Shown here one piece after another: positions 7,829-16,648 of a stretch of DNA of 63,365 bases. The notes below the pieces were generated by a model that searched no databases, had not been told where the DNA came from, and saw nothing but the letters and a program-made list of their open reading frames with translations. The stretch is from Halalkalibacter oceani. GTDB taxonomy: Bacteria; Bacillota; Bacilli; Bacillales; Bacillaceae_D. Every line of letters begins with the position of its first letter. Position 1 is the first letter of the stretch. The stretch spans positions 1-63,365 of the forward strand of contig NZ_JAMBOL010000017.1 of assembly GCF_023715605.1 (NCBI RefSeq), written 5' to 3'. The position numbers and the translations under genes are program-made.

Positions 7829-8920
7829 CTACGCCCCTTCCTCAATTCCGAGCTTCTTTTCCAAAAGCTCTTTATTTTGCAAAATTGCCGGGTCCTCCGG
7901 CCGATATTTTCTCGCCTGCTCATTATGATAATAGGATTTCTCCCAATCATGAAGTTGATAATAGCAAACGCAGAGCTGTAAATGAGGATACCAGGTGGAG
8001 TAAGCTAAATAGCTGAAGCTCCACTGGTTCTCATCAGGCTTTAGGGCAATTGCCTGCTCATACCAGTAGGTTGCATGTTGAAATTCCCGCCGGCGATGAT
8101 AGTAATAACCGATCCTGCTGCACGCTTCCGGTCTTGGCGTTTTCGTATATTCGAACGATTGCAGCAAGGACTTTAGCTCGCCATTATCATCTTGATTCAG
8201 TTTGCGCAGGCAGTCGGCTTTATGGATACACGCATAAAATTTATCTTCTACCCAGCCTTCTTGCAGGGCGAGATTTTGATTGTATGCTTCAATCGCTTCT
8301 TCCAGATGACCGTTTTCCCGCAGTTCATTTCCGTAATAGAAATAGTCCCTTGCGCTGAATGTGTCTCCCCGCTTAATTTTCTCACGGTAAATCGATAGGT
8401 TGCGACTAACGGCATGCTTGATTTTTTTATGGGTAATCGCGACGTCCGAGTTGATGATTTTCCCGAAAACATTTAAGTAATTATGAACATCTCCACCCCA
8501 TTTGAAATTACGCTCCCGTTTCACCAGACGGTTGCGCCGGTAGCGCAATGTCACATTGCCGAACTCATCCTTCCCGGCATTATAAAACATCGAAACAGAG
8601 TCAACACTCGGATCAAGTGTTTCTTTTAACGTCTTCAGCTTTTCCCTGTCCTCCTCCTCGACCACATCGTCCGCGTCAAGATAGAGAATGTAGTCCTTCG
8701 TTGCATATTTGAATGATTCATTGCGTGCCTCGGCAAAGTTTCCTGTCCATTCGAAGAAAAAAACCCGATCCGTGTATGCTTTGGCGATTTCCACAGTTCG
8801 ATCGGTTGATCCGGTATCGAGAATATTGATTTCATCAACAATGTCTTTAACCGAATCGAGACATCTTGCCAGAACTGCCTCCTCATTTTTAACCATCATA
8901 CATAGACTGATTGTGACCAC
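7829..8920 (-). CDS. GT2 glycosyltransferase with C-terminal TPR-like repeats
   Basis: A 363-residue protein. The N-terminal half is a GT-A family 2 domain beginning TISLCMMVKNEE, with DTGSTD (35-40) and the metal-binding LDADD (81-85). The C-terminal half is helical, rich in Tyr/Trp/Glu and organised like tetratricopeptide repeats (YYYGNEL, YYYHRRREFQHATYWYEQAI). The start is a GTG at 8920 with GGGAGT 11 bases upstream. A good SigK-type promoter lies directly upstream on the same strand, pointing to late mother-cell expression. It marks the left end of the spore glycan island; the acceptor and sugar are unknown. Confidence 0.85.
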   Translation of the reverse strand: MVTISLCMMVKNEEAVLARCLDSVKDIVDEINILDTGSTDRTVEIAKAYTDRVFFFEWTGNFAEARNESFKYATKDYILYLDADDVVEEEDREKLKTLKETLDPSVDSVSMFYNAGKDEFGNVTLRYRRNRLVKRERNFKWGGDVHNYLNVFGKIINSDVAITHKKIKHAVSRNLSIYREKIKRGDTFSARDYFYYGNELRENGHLEEAIEAYNQNLALQEGWVEDKFYACIHKADCLRKLNQDDNGELKSLLQSFEYTKTPRPEACSRIGYYYHRRREFQHATYWYEQAIALKPDENQWSFSYLAYSTWYPHLQLCVCYYQLHDWEKSYYHNEQARKYRPEDPAILQNKELLEKKLGIEEGA

Positions 8921-8954
8921 TCGTTGTTCAACTCCCTTTTCATTCTCGTTGTAA

Positions 8955-8981
8955 TAGAATATGCACGCCAGCCATGTTTGT
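8955..8981 (-). promoter_or_regulatory. SigK-type promoter for the GT2/TPR gene
   Basis: Minus strand: AC (8981-8980), 16-nt spacer, CATATTCTA (8963-8955). This fits the SigK consensus AC-N16/17-CATANNNTA exactly and lies 35 bp upstream of the GTG start at 8920. Confidence 0.65.
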
Positions 8982-9009
8982 TTAGCCTATATCATAAAAA
9001 AACCTGCCA

Positions 9010-9018
9010 CATATGATA
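9010..9018 (+). promoter_or_regulatory. SigK-type -10 element upstream of the first GT4 gene
   Basis: CATATGATA matches CATANNNTA and lies 22 bp before the ATG at 9040. No AC is seen 16-17 nt upstream, so it is a partial match. GerE-assisted promoters often have weak -35 boxes. Confidence 0.4.
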
Positions 9019-9039
9019 AATAAAAAAGGTGAGTGGAAC

Positions 9040-10071
9040 ATGACAAATACGAGCATCCGCGTTCTCCAGGGCACAATCAATATCGCCAACCAAATGAATA
9101 CGCAGGCAAAAGGATTAGAACGATTAGGGGTACCGATAAAAACGGCAAACCATTATCAAAATTACTTGAACTATCCAACGAAATACGATTTAAACATCGA
9201 GTTGCCCCGTGAGATAATGGCAGCTCAGCTCACTATCCAGGATCAGATTATTCCGGCATTCGACCTGTTCCATTTCCATTTCGCGACCAGTCTGCAGCGG
9301 GGAAATGTTGATTTACCTTTGTTAGCCGCCAACGGCAAACCGATTTGCATGCAGCATTGGGGCAGTGAGGTTCGCATGCTGTCTAAGGCTTTGAAAACAA
9401 ATCCGTTTGCCAAAGTAAAGCTGGAAGATGAAGGGAGATTACAGAAGAAACTCGAGGAACTGGGACAGTATATCCCTTTTTGTGTCGTTGCCGACCATGA
9501 GCTGATCCAATATGTACAACCATTTTATGAAGAGGTGCACGTCATTCCTTCGATGATTGACCTTCGGGATTATAAAAAGAGCTGGTTCCGGAAAAAGAGG
9601 AAAAGACCACTCATTGTCCATGCGCCCACCCATGTCGACGTAAAAGGAACACCCCACATTTTGCAGGCGGTTGAACAATTGAAACTATCCTACTCATTTG
9701 ATTTCAAGCTCATTCACGGCATGGCTCATCACGAAGCAAAAAAATGGTACAAAAAAGCGGATCTGATTATTGACCAGCTTCATATCGGCAGCTATGGGTT
9801 ATTTGCGGTTGAAGCGATGGCCCTTGGCAAGCCTGTGATCTGCTATATTAGCGATTATATGGCGGAGCATTATCCTAAAGACCTTCCGATTATTTCCGCG
9901 AACCCCGAAACCATTTTCGATACATTAAAAAATTTATTGAAAAACCAAGATCAATTGACCGAGCTAGGAAAAAAAGGGAGAGCTTATGTCAAGAAAGAGC
10001 ATAATATGGATAAAAACGCCGCCCGTCTTCTAAATCTTTACGAGCTGATGATGGGAAATAAAAAAGGTTGA
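9040..10071 (+). CDS. GT4-type glycosyltransferase, YtcC-like paralogue 1
   Basis: A 343-residue GT-B protein, one of four paralogues in this island. The N-terminal half has FHFHFATSLQ and the family motif MQHWGSEVR (MHHWGNDVR in the sisters). The C-terminal nucleotide-sugar half has VHAPTHVDVKGT and ADLIIDQLHIGSYGLFAVEAM with the donor-binding E. It is the most divergent copy and the only one on the plus strand. The ATG at 9040 has AAAGGTGAG upstream. B. subtilis YtcC, made late in sporulation, is the nearest named relative I know; donor and acceptor are not known. Confidence 0.85.
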   Translation: MTNTSIRVLQGTINIANQMNTQAKGLERLGVPIKTANHYQNYLNYPTKYDLNIELPREIMAAQLTIQDQIIPAFDLFHFHFATSLQRGNVDLPLLAANGKPICMQHWGSEVRMLSKALKTNPFAKVKLEDEGRLQKKLEELGQYIPFCVVADHELIQYVQPFYEEVHVIPSMIDLRDYKKSWFRKKRKRPLIVHAPTHVDVKGTPHILQAVEQLKLSYSFDFKLIHGMAHHEAKKWYKKADLIIDQLHIGSYGLFAVEAMALGKPVICYISDYMAEHYPKDLPIISANPETIFDTLKNLLKNQDQLTELGKKGRAYVKKEHNMDKNAARLLNLYELMMGNKKG

Positions 10072-10180
10072 GGCATTCTCTGAAAAGTACAATTTCACCT
10101 TTTTAGCAGCTTCCGCATTCTTCCGAGCCTTTCAGGAGAAAAAAGGTCCATACCTTTCTCGCTCCAGCTGGAAGCTGTAA

Positions 10181-10216
10181 AAAGCCCATACCGAAGCAAA
10201 GTTCGGTATGGGCTTT
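10181..10216 (-). terminator. Rho-independent terminator of the collagen-like gene
   Basis: A perfect 15-bp stem, AAAGCCCATACCGAA / TTCGGTATGGGCTTT, with a 6-nt loop. On the minus strand it is followed by TTTTTA, fitting the end of the transcript from 11461; it may also stop the GT gene arriving from the left. The rest of 10072-10325 shows no gene. Confidence 0.75.
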
Positions 10217-10325
10217 GTGCAAAATGAAGCAGCTGTCCCGGGCTTCATCGCATCTTATTTTTTGTCCACGTTCTGAAACAGAAGCATCCACTCTTGCTTA
10301 TCGAAAGGTTGTTCTCACTCTCCAT

Positions 10326-11461
10326 TTATTCAATCGTTAATCCCGCGCTAGCATAACCGGCAACTGTCGCGGCAATATCCAGCCCTGCTGTGACATCCGC
10401 AGAAAATACCATAAGCAGCCGCGTTTCCGCCGTGACGGGGATACTTAGTCCTGTCGTGATACCATTGCTGATGTCCCCCACTGCTATCGTTCCTGTTAGT
10501 GGCGGCTCAAGCGTTACCGTTGCACCAGGAACAGCTGTAAACGTGTTATCAGGTGTAGTCGACTCAAACAGCTGTGCTGTGATCGTAACAGTGGATCCTA
10601 TTAAGCTCAATGCAGCTGTTCCACTGAAAAACGCTGCCAGTGACGTAATCGTTCCATCGCGCGGAACTGAGAAGGCCATATTCGTTACGCCGCTAAGATC
10701 AATCGTTTCCCCTACTGCACTTACTCCAGGCGTATTAAGACCGAAACCGACGATACTTGATGTATTCGCCAGACCGCCTAATACAGTTGTCAGGACAGCT
10801 GGTGTTCCGGAAGCGTAAGGAATAATCGCGCCTCCTCCTGCCGGACCTGTTGCTCCGGTTGCTCCCGCTGGACCCGTCGCTCCCGTGACTCCCGCGGGCC
10901 CCATTGGTCCAGTGGCTCCGGTCACTCCTGCTGGGCCCATTGGCCCAGTGGCTCCTGGGGGACCCGGTGGACCGGTTGGGCCAACCCCAGAGCCTCTACA
11001 GTTAATAAAGCGATATCATCGACGATAATATCGGCGGCTCCCTCGGCTGGTAGGGTGTTGACGAGAACCAATGCCTGGGCAGTGTTCTCCGGCGCAGGTG
11101 TTGAGGTGTGATAGACCCTCATCCACGTATTATTTTCTATAACTGGAATTCGATCTACTTCTACATGCGTAATCAGGCCATAGCCTATAAAATTAAACGC
11201 ACTGTCGTAGTAATTGATCGCCAATGTCATCGGCGGTGCTGGCGAACTGCTCGTTTTAGTGAGAGCAACAGACAACCCAAAGCTTTCATCAGGAGCAGCT
11301 GGAATAAGATGACATACATAGGAATTTATTACTTCTCCTGGCAAGTGCACGGCCTGAAAACCTGAATGACTTGCGTCCGTTATGATTGTCCCGTTTAATG
11401 AAATCCAAGGCTCCATGAGATCCGCTTCAAAACTTCCGTTCAGCAAGCGATTTCTTACCAT
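10326..11461 (-). pseudogene. Collagen-like (GXT) exosporium-type protein with NTTRR-like N-terminus, frameshifted
   Basis: Two overlapping frames form one gene of about 378 codons. The first frame (11461 to 10922) encodes a β-rich domain starting VRNRLLNGSFE...PW, typical of the NTTRR-F1 domain found before collagen-like repeats. The second frame (down to 10326) encodes [12 protein letters not shown] triplets and then the [12 protein letters not shown]...VGFG domain of BclB-type exosporium glycoproteins. They join at a run of four Gs (CCCC at 10985-10988 on plus): one more G restores an uninterrupted [15 protein letters not shown] reading. As written, the first frame stops after an out-of-frame tail. 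A sequencing error, slippage switching or a true pseudogene all remain possible. It is surrounded by glycosyltransferases, as BclA-type genes often are. Confidence 0.82.
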
Positions 11462-11584
11462 TTATTCCCTCCTATTCACATACTTCTTCTCTCGGTAATA
11501 CCAAGGTCACTAGTATGCTTTGAATATTCGGACGCGCTTGCCTACTCCATTCACCCAAATTTAACAAACTTTTAGTTTTTTCCA

Positions 11585-13426
11585 CTAATTGACCGTAACC
11601 ATTCTTTCTGACTCAAGCGGATACAGTGTAGCCAACGCTTGCTCGATTGATAGCAGTGATTGGTTCGCAAGGTTTTTGCGCAACGGCTCTTCCGCCTCTA
11701 ACAGGCTCCGCTGCCGGTTCCCATCGGTAAATCCGCCCCGGCTTCCGTGCACGAGAATCCAGTAGTGAAAGCTCTCGAGCAGATCACCGAGCAGCTGCTC
11801 TCTCTCCGCTTGCAGCAAGCCATCTACAGCCACAGCGTAGGATGCTTCTTTATAGCTCAGCTCTTCCTGACTCGCTCTTAAATGGGCGACCGCTAAATTA
11901 TTAAGCGCTTGATGGCCGATCCGGACGAGGCCGTGCTGCGATAAAGCAAAAGGAGTAAGAAGCATGCTTGAGGAAAGCAGCTCATTCCAGCCTGCTGTTA
12001 CATTCAGCAAGTAATTTCCGATATGAACTAAGTCGGTTGTTCGCAGCGTCTGATAAGCGATGCTTTGATAATTAAGCACAACATCCGCCGAAGCTGTCTC
12101 AGCTAAATAATGTTCAATAACCGGAATCGTTATTTCCTGGATCGAATCATGAAACAATACTGCATCCCCTTGAGCAAAATAGCTTCCGACCGAAAAAGCG
12201 ACTCCCGCATCAAGAGGCGGCTCCAGTTCAATATACGGAATTTGCAATGGCGCATCTTGAACGGTTCCTTTCGCCATAACAGGAATAACTTCGATATTGC
12301 GCGCGAGAAGCTGCTCGATAATCGAATGCAATTGTTGATGATAATGCCGAACATAGAGTACAACCGTATAAGGCCGAACCGGGCTTGAAGAATTCCATTG
12401 AAGCTTGCTTAACGCCTGTGGCAGCCCGGCTTTTTTGGCTGCTCCCTTTCCAAGTCGCGGACCGTATTTTTTCAATAAATAATCAAGCGTTTCAATCGTG
12501 TCCCCGTGCATGCGCTGATAAGCTTCGGACATCACTTCGCCCGGCTTCTTTTCATGGTTCGGACGAATTTTGTTATAAGCCAGCACATTAAATGTATTAT
12601 CGACAGATACCGTCAGTCCGTGATCAATCGTCAGCGCATTCCCCAACAGCGGATTGCTTAGCGCTTCCTTCGTGATCGTCTGCAACGCTTTGGCACTGTA
12701 GGCGTGCGGAATCGTCAGCGCATTTTCTCCCCCAAGTTCCGGTTTACCTTGAATGTAATTCAAAAAATAACGCGCTGCTGATATAATATCCGACTTCGGA
12801 TAGTTCATAATCCACTCAAGTGAGTTGAGGCTAAGATCGACACCCTTTTCAACAGCGTGGACAAGGGGCAGCAATTGACTTGCATCGATTCGAATATCGC
12901 CATCTGTGAAAAGATAAATATCGGCAGACACTTCTCTGGCACCGATATAGCGGCCAATATCATTTCCAAGCGGCTCACTGTATGTGATCACCGTTGCCCC
13001 CTGGCTCGCAGCAATTTGCGCGGTCGCGTCGGTAGAACCATTCACAACAACAAGAATCGTTGTTGGGGCAAGCCGCTTTACTTGCTGAATCACTTCACCA
13101 ATCGTATCCGCCTCATTCATAGCGGGAATGACAACAGCAAGACTTTTACTCCGATCCCTTGGCAAAATCGTTGTGTTCGGCACAGCAGGAGGGGGCGGCT
13201 TAACCGGTTGCGTTTGCCGTACCGCCGGCATCGGGCTCGCCGGTGGTGGTGGTGGCACCTCATTGACTGCCGGAAGGGAAGGCGATAATGGCCGCTCCTG
13301 TGTCTCATTATTCACTTCAGGGGGAGGCTGAGCAGGGGCCTGCTCAACCGGCGGCTCCTCTCCTCGTAAACGTCTATAATAGTCTTCCTTATTTTTGATT
13401 ACTCTGTAGTGAAATGAATCATTCAT
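11585..13426 (-). CDS. GT2-family glycosyltransferase with Pro-rich N-terminus
   Basis: A 613-residue protein in three parts. Residues 1-28 are charged (NDSFHYRVIKNKEDYYRR). Residues 29-90 are a Pro/Glu-rich low-complexity linker. A GT-A domain begins at LAVVIPAMNEADTI, with VNGSTD, TDGDIRI (DxD) and a downstream helical region. The last 250 residues look like a second, degenerate Rossmann-like half (YTVVLYVRHYHQQLHSI...) plus helices. It has no signal peptide or membrane helix. The start at 13426 has AAGGAGAG upstream. It lies directly upstream of, and on the same strand as, the collagen-like gene, so it may modify that protein; this is inference from position. Confidence 0.82.
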   Translation of the reverse strand: MNDSFHYRVIKNKEDYYRRLRGEEPPVEQAPAQPPPEVNNETQERPLSPSLPAVNEVPPPPPASPMPAVRQTQPVKPPPPAVPNTTILPRDRSKSLAVVIPAMNEADTIGEVIQQVKRLAPTTILVVVNGSTDATAQIAASQGATVITYSEPLGNDIGRYIGAREVSADIYLFTDGDIRIDASQLLPLVHAVEKGVDLSLNSLEWIMNYPKSDIISAARYFLNYIQGKPELGGENALTIPHAYSAKALQTITKEALSNPLLGNALTIDHGLTVSVDNTFNVLAYNKIRPNHEKKPGEVMSEAYQRMHGDTIETLDYLLKKYGPRLGKGAAKKAGLPQALSKLQWNSSSPVRPYTVVLYVRHYHQQLHSIIEQLLARNIEVIPVMAKGTVQDAPLQIPYIELEPPLDAGVAFSVGSYFAQGDAVLFHDSIQEITIPVIEHYLAETASADVVLNYQSIAYQTLRTTDLVHIGNYLLNVTAGWNELLSSSMLLTPFALSQHGLVRIGHQALNNLAVAHLRASQEELSYKEASYAVAVDGLLQAEREQLLGDLLESFHYWILVHGSRGGFTDGNRQRSLLEAEEPLRKNLANQSLLSIEQALATLYPLESERMVTVN

Positions 13427-13551
13427 ATCGTCTCTCCTTATTAAGCCTTCCGATATTTACTTTCGATGCGCTATCCACAAATGATCCGCATAAGTACGTC
13501 TTTGTTTTCATATATGAATAGAGATAGTTTGATTGTGGAGGTGAATGATTG

Positions 13552-14097
13552 ATGGCCAAACGAACCATTTCATTGACAAGATTAACTCCTGTTCAATTAC
13601 AGCAAAGACTAATTTACACGCAATCTGAATTAGCGAAATATAAGCAGCAGGTCGAACGCTATCAAAATGATTATTATTATGGGCTGATTGATGAGCTGCA
13701 GCAAAAGAACGAACAGCTTATTCAGCAAAACGAAGAACTGAACAAACAAGTGACTCTGTTAAAAGAAGAGCGTTCGTTACGGGAAAAGCTGCAACAAGAA
13801 AATGATAAACTGATGACAGAACGGCAAAAACTCGAACAGCAATTGACCGATCACGACTCCCTTCAACCACTGCAAGAGAAAAAACAGCAGCTGGAAACAG
13901 AGATTGCTGAAGCGAGTCAGCAGTTAGCCGATTTGAAAAAGGAACGTGAACGGCTAACAAGTGAAGAAGAAAACACTGTTGAAGAAAGCGACATTCCAGT
14001 TGAAACGAATGCGGATTCGTCCCCCGCTCTTTCCGTTAATCAAGAAGAAAGCAGTTGGTTTGTGCGCAATTTAAGTGAAAAGAAGAAAAAACGCTAA
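13552..14097 (+). CDS. Coiled-coil protein, probably spore-associated
   Basis: A 181-residue protein that is almost entirely heptad-rich coiled coil (Gln, Glu, Lys, Leu from about 15 to 130), with a short basic head (MAKRTISLTRLT) and an acidic/Ser tail ending in WFVRNLSEKKKKR. Residues 14-35 (LQQRL-x4-SELAKYK) resemble the N-terminus of the protein at 26315, suggesting a shared docking helix. The ATG at 13552 follows GGAGGTG by eight bases. A SigK-like CATATATGA lies 43 bp upstream. It is convergent with the epimerase gene, one base apart. I do not recognise a named family. Confidence 0.75.
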   Translation: MAKRTISLTRLTPVQLQQRLIYTQSELAKYKQQVERYQNDYYYGLIDELQQKNEQLIQQNEELNKQVTLLKEERSLREKLQQENDKLMTERQKLEQQLTDHDSLQPLQEKKQQLETEIAEASQQLADLKKERERLTSEEENTVEESDIPVETNADSSPALSVNQEESSWFVRNLSEKKKKR

Positions 14098-14098
14098 C

Positions 14099-15067
14099 CT
14101 AGGGTAAGTGAGCACGATACCAGTCAATTGTTTCAAGCAGCCCTTGCTCTAATCTTACGACCGGCTCATAGCCGAGAACCTCTTTCATTCTCGTAATATC
14201 GGGCTTTCTGACAAGCATATCCTCATACCCTGGGCCATACGCGTGCTGATAAGAGACGGTACTGATTTTTGACGGGGAGGCAGTCAGCTTCTTAATACGC
14301 TCAGCCAATGAGGCAATCGTTATTTCCGCTTCTGTTCCGATATTAATGACCAGACCATCTGCCTTTGGGCTCATCGCGCGCGCTGTCGCCGCTGCCGTAT
14401 CTTTGACAAAGGTAAAGCAGCGGCTTTGCTTTCCGTCCCCAAAGACCTCAAGCGGCTCACCTTTCAATGCAGCTTTGATAAAGATCGGTACAACACCGCC
14501 ATAGGAAGTGGACGTCGCCCGCGGTCCGAAAGCATTAAAGTAGCGGAGAATCGTAACCGGTAACCCTTCCTTGCCGTAAGCAAGACATAAATGTTCTTCA
14601 AGCGCTTTAACACTTGAATAGCACCATCTATGCACGCTGGTGGCTCCTAGAATTCTGTCGCTTTCGTCCTCTGAAAAGGGGGTCGCTGTGTTTTTTCCAT
14701 AGACCTCAGAGGTCGACGCAAACACAACCTTTTTGTGATGGCGGAAGGCTTTCTTTAATAAAAGGCTCGTGCCTTCCAAATTGCCATTGATCACATGCAA
14801 AGGGTGTTCAACCGTATGTTTAACACCGAGCACGGCCGCCAAATGAAAGATGCCATCCACTTTTGGGATCAGATCATCCAGCAGTTCTTCATTCTCGCAG
14901 TCTCCTTTTACAAATATAAAACGATCCGAAGCGGTTAGATTCTGTATGTGAGAAAAATCGCTATTTGATAAATTATCAAGGCAGTAGACATGATGACCTT
15001 CCGCAATTAAATGCTCACACAAATGAGAACCAATAAACCCCGCCCCTCCAGTAACCAGTACCTGCAC
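14099..15067 (-). CDS. NAD-dependent nucleotide-sugar epimerase/dehydratase (YtcB-like extended SDR)
   Basis: A 322-residue extended short-chain dehydrogenase. The Rossmann motif GGAGFIGSH is at 7-15, followed by HLAAVLG. The catalytic Ser-Thr-Ser region (FASTSEVYG) is present, and YSSVK supplies Tyr and Lys. The C-terminus binds the nucleotide sugar (FNAFGPRA, GDGKQSRCF). It could be a UDP-sugar 4-epimerase or a decarboxylase; the family alone does not decide. A GTG start at 15067 follows GAGGTGAGATT. It is 12 bp downstream of the UDP-sugar dehydrogenase, the order of the B. subtilis sporulation operon ytcA-ytcB. Confidence 0.88.
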   Translation of the reverse strand: MQVLVTGGAGFIGSHLCEHLIAEGHHVYCLDNLSNSDFSHIQNLTASDRFIFVKGDCENEELLDDLIPKVDGIFHLAAVLGVKHTVEHPLHVINGNLEGTSLLLKKAFRHHKKVVFASTSEVYGKNTATPFSEDESDRILGATSVHRWCYSSVKALEEHLCLAYGKEGLPVTILRYFNAFGPRATSTSYGGVVPIFIKAALKGEPLEVFGDGKQSRCFTFVKDTAAATARAMSPKADGLVINIGTEAEITIASLAERIKKLTASPSKISTVSYQHAYGPGYEDMLVRKPDITRMKEVLGYEPVVRLEQGLLETIDWYRAHLP

Positions 15068-15079
15068 AATCTCACCTCT

Positions 15080-16336
15080 TTACAATCGAATCACATTTTT
15101 TGAATGATCTGAAATTCGATTTCTTGTATCCAAAATTAACTTCGCATGTGCTTTCAGTGCCGTGTAATCAATTTGACTATGGTCTGTCAAAATCACGACG
15201 CAATTATAGGATTCAATGACTTTCTGCTCTAACGCGATGCTTTGATACATTTGTTGATTGATTTCGATCTCTTCTACATAAGGGTCGTAATAATCAGCCT
15301 GATAGCCTTTGCCGATTACATGCTCCATCACCGGAACAGACATTGATTCACGAATATCATTGACATCACGCTTATAGGTCATGCCGATTAACAACACGCT
15401 TTTTTCCTCAGCCGGCTCCCCGATCAATTCCTCAATTCGTTTCATAATATAGCGAGGCTGGGCATCATTGACATCCTTGGCCAAATCAATGAACGCCGTT
15501 GGCATATTGGCATTATTTGCTTTCCACTTTAAATAGAGCGGGTCGACCGGAATACAATGACCACCGATCCCAGGCCCAGGGTAGTATGGCGTAAATCCGT
15601 ATGGCTTCGTACTGGCTGCCTGAATGACCTCCCAAATATCAATATCAAGTCCATGACAGATTTGCGCCATTTCATTCATGAACGAAATGTTGATCAGCCG
15701 TTGAGCGTTTTCCAAAATTTTCGTCATTTCCGCCACTTTCGGTGAGCTTACCGGCACAAGCGTCTCAAACGCCGCCCCGTAAATGCTTGTCACTTTTTTT
15801 AGACATTTATCCGTCACGCCGCTGACCACCTTGGGGATTTGCCCCAATGTATACATATGATTTCCCGGGTCAATACGTTCCGGAGAATAGCCGATAAATA
15901 AATCTTCTCCAACGGCAAAGCCGGCTTTTTCCACCATTTCAAGCATGACTTCTTCTGTCGTTCCAGGGAAGGTTGAGCTTTCCAGAACGAGCAATTGCCC
16001 TTTCTGCAAATGAGGCAGAAGCGTCGAAATAGCCGTTTGTAAATAACTTAAATCCGGATACTTGTGCTCTCTTAAAGGAGTCGGTACACATAAAAGAATC
16101 GCTTCAGCCTCTTTAGCCCGGCTGAAATCTGACGTTACGTCTACACGCCCTGTTTTCATGAAAGCTTCCACTTCTTGATCACTCAAGTCAGATAGGTACG
16201 ACTTTCCAGATTTTATCTTCTCTACTTTCGATTGATCAATATCAATCCCGATAACAGGATAGTCTTTCGATGCGAATAACATGGCTAATGGTAATCCGAC
16301 ATAACCAAGTCCAATGATAGCGATTTTTGTATTCAT
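15080..16336 (-). CDS. UDP-sugar 6-dehydrogenase (YtcA/WbpA-like)
   Basis: A 418-residue nucleotide-sugar dehydrogenase. The N-terminal NAD domain is IAIIGLGYVGLPLA (5-18), followed by LCVPTPL, ESSTFPGTTEE and GYSPERIDPG, which fits UDP-HexNAc as well as UDP-glucose dehydrogenases. The catalytic loop is PGPGIGGHCIPVDP with the active-site Cys. The C-terminal domain has LLIGMTYKRDVNDIRES. It oxidises C6 to a uronic acid. Because WbpB-, WbpD- and WbpE-like genes are nearby, UDP-GlcNAc is a plausible substrate, but YtcA-like use of UDP-glucose cannot be excluded. The ATG at 16336 follows AAAGGAG; the longer frame is rejected. Confidence 0.88.
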   Translation of the reverse strand: MNTKIAIIGLGYVGLPLAMLFASKDYPVIGIDIDQSKVEKIKSGKSYLSDLSDQEVEAFMKTGRVDVTSDFSRAKEAEAILLCVPTPLREHKYPDLSYLQTAISTLLPHLQKGQLLVLESSTFPGTTEEVMLEMVEKAGFAVGEDLFIGYSPERIDPGNHMYTLGQIPKVVSGVTDKCLKKVTSIYGAAFETLVPVSSPKVAEMTKILENAQRLINISFMNEMAQICHGLDIDIWEVIQAASTKPYGFTPYYPGPGIGGHCIPVDPLYLKWKANNANMPTAFIDLAKDVNDAQPRYIMKRIEELIGEPAEEKSVLLIGMTYKRDVNDIRESMSVPVMEHVIGKGYQADYYDPYVEEIEINQQMYQSIALEQKVIESYNCVVILTDHSQIDYTALKAHAKLILDTRNRISDHSKNVIRL

Positions 16337-16443
16337 CTCATTAACTCCTTTACGTTCGCAAAGATATACATATATATGTCGGAAAAGGGCGTTTTGCACT
16401 AGACATACATGGAAAAACGGAAAGATGGGCTTAACAAAAGGGT

Positions 16444-16493
16444 TTGAGACAAAACTAGCTTTGGACCTACTGGCAATGGCTTCACACGCCACA
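16444..16493 (+). repeat. 50-bp dispersed repeat, copy A
   Basis: TTGAGACAAAACTAGCTTTG continues through GACCTACTGGCAATGGC to CACGCCACA and is identical over 50 bp to positions 55475-55524. It is intergenic in both places and lies beside a hairpin here. A 28-bp inverted partial copy lies at 2128-2155. The 312-bp gap 16337-16648 holds this repeat and two hairpins and no gene. Confidence 0.9.
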
Positions 16494-16527
16494 AGCCCGT
16501 TGTGAGAAACCCACTCACAACGGGCTT
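16493..16527. terminator. Hairpin next to the 50-bp repeat
   Basis: AAGCCCGTTGTGAG / CTCACAACGGGCTT, a perfect 14-bp stem with a 7-nt loop. No long T run follows on either strand, so it may be a repeat-borne palindrome rather than a strong terminator. Confidence 0.5.
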
Positions 16528-16560
16528 TAAAAGATCGTGGCGGTTCCGCTCATTGCTTAA

Positions 16561-16604
16561 AGGCTGTGACAAAAAGGTAAAAAAACAACCTTTTGCCACA
16601 GCCT
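16561..16604 (-). terminator. Terminator-like hairpin, family copy 2
   Basis: AGGCTGTGACAAAAAGGT pairs with ACCTTTTGCCACAGCCT around AAAAAAACA. It follows the acyltransferase operon, so the transcribed loop reads TGTTTTTTT. It belongs to the dispersed hairpin family of this window. Confidence 0.6.
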
Positions 16605-16648
16605 CTGAAAGCAAAAATTCGAAGCGGTCGTCCTCTTGACACGCCCCT

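Noticed and set aside
10826-10980. Short tandem repeats that could suggest a CRISPR or repeat array
   Set aside because: They are the GXT collagen-like codons of a protein gene; no spacers. I saw no CRISPR array in the window.
16314-16505. Small plus-strand frame covering the start of the UDP-sugar dehydrogenase and the 50-bp repeat
   Set aside because: Antisense to the dehydrogenase start, no ribosome site; it arises by chance.
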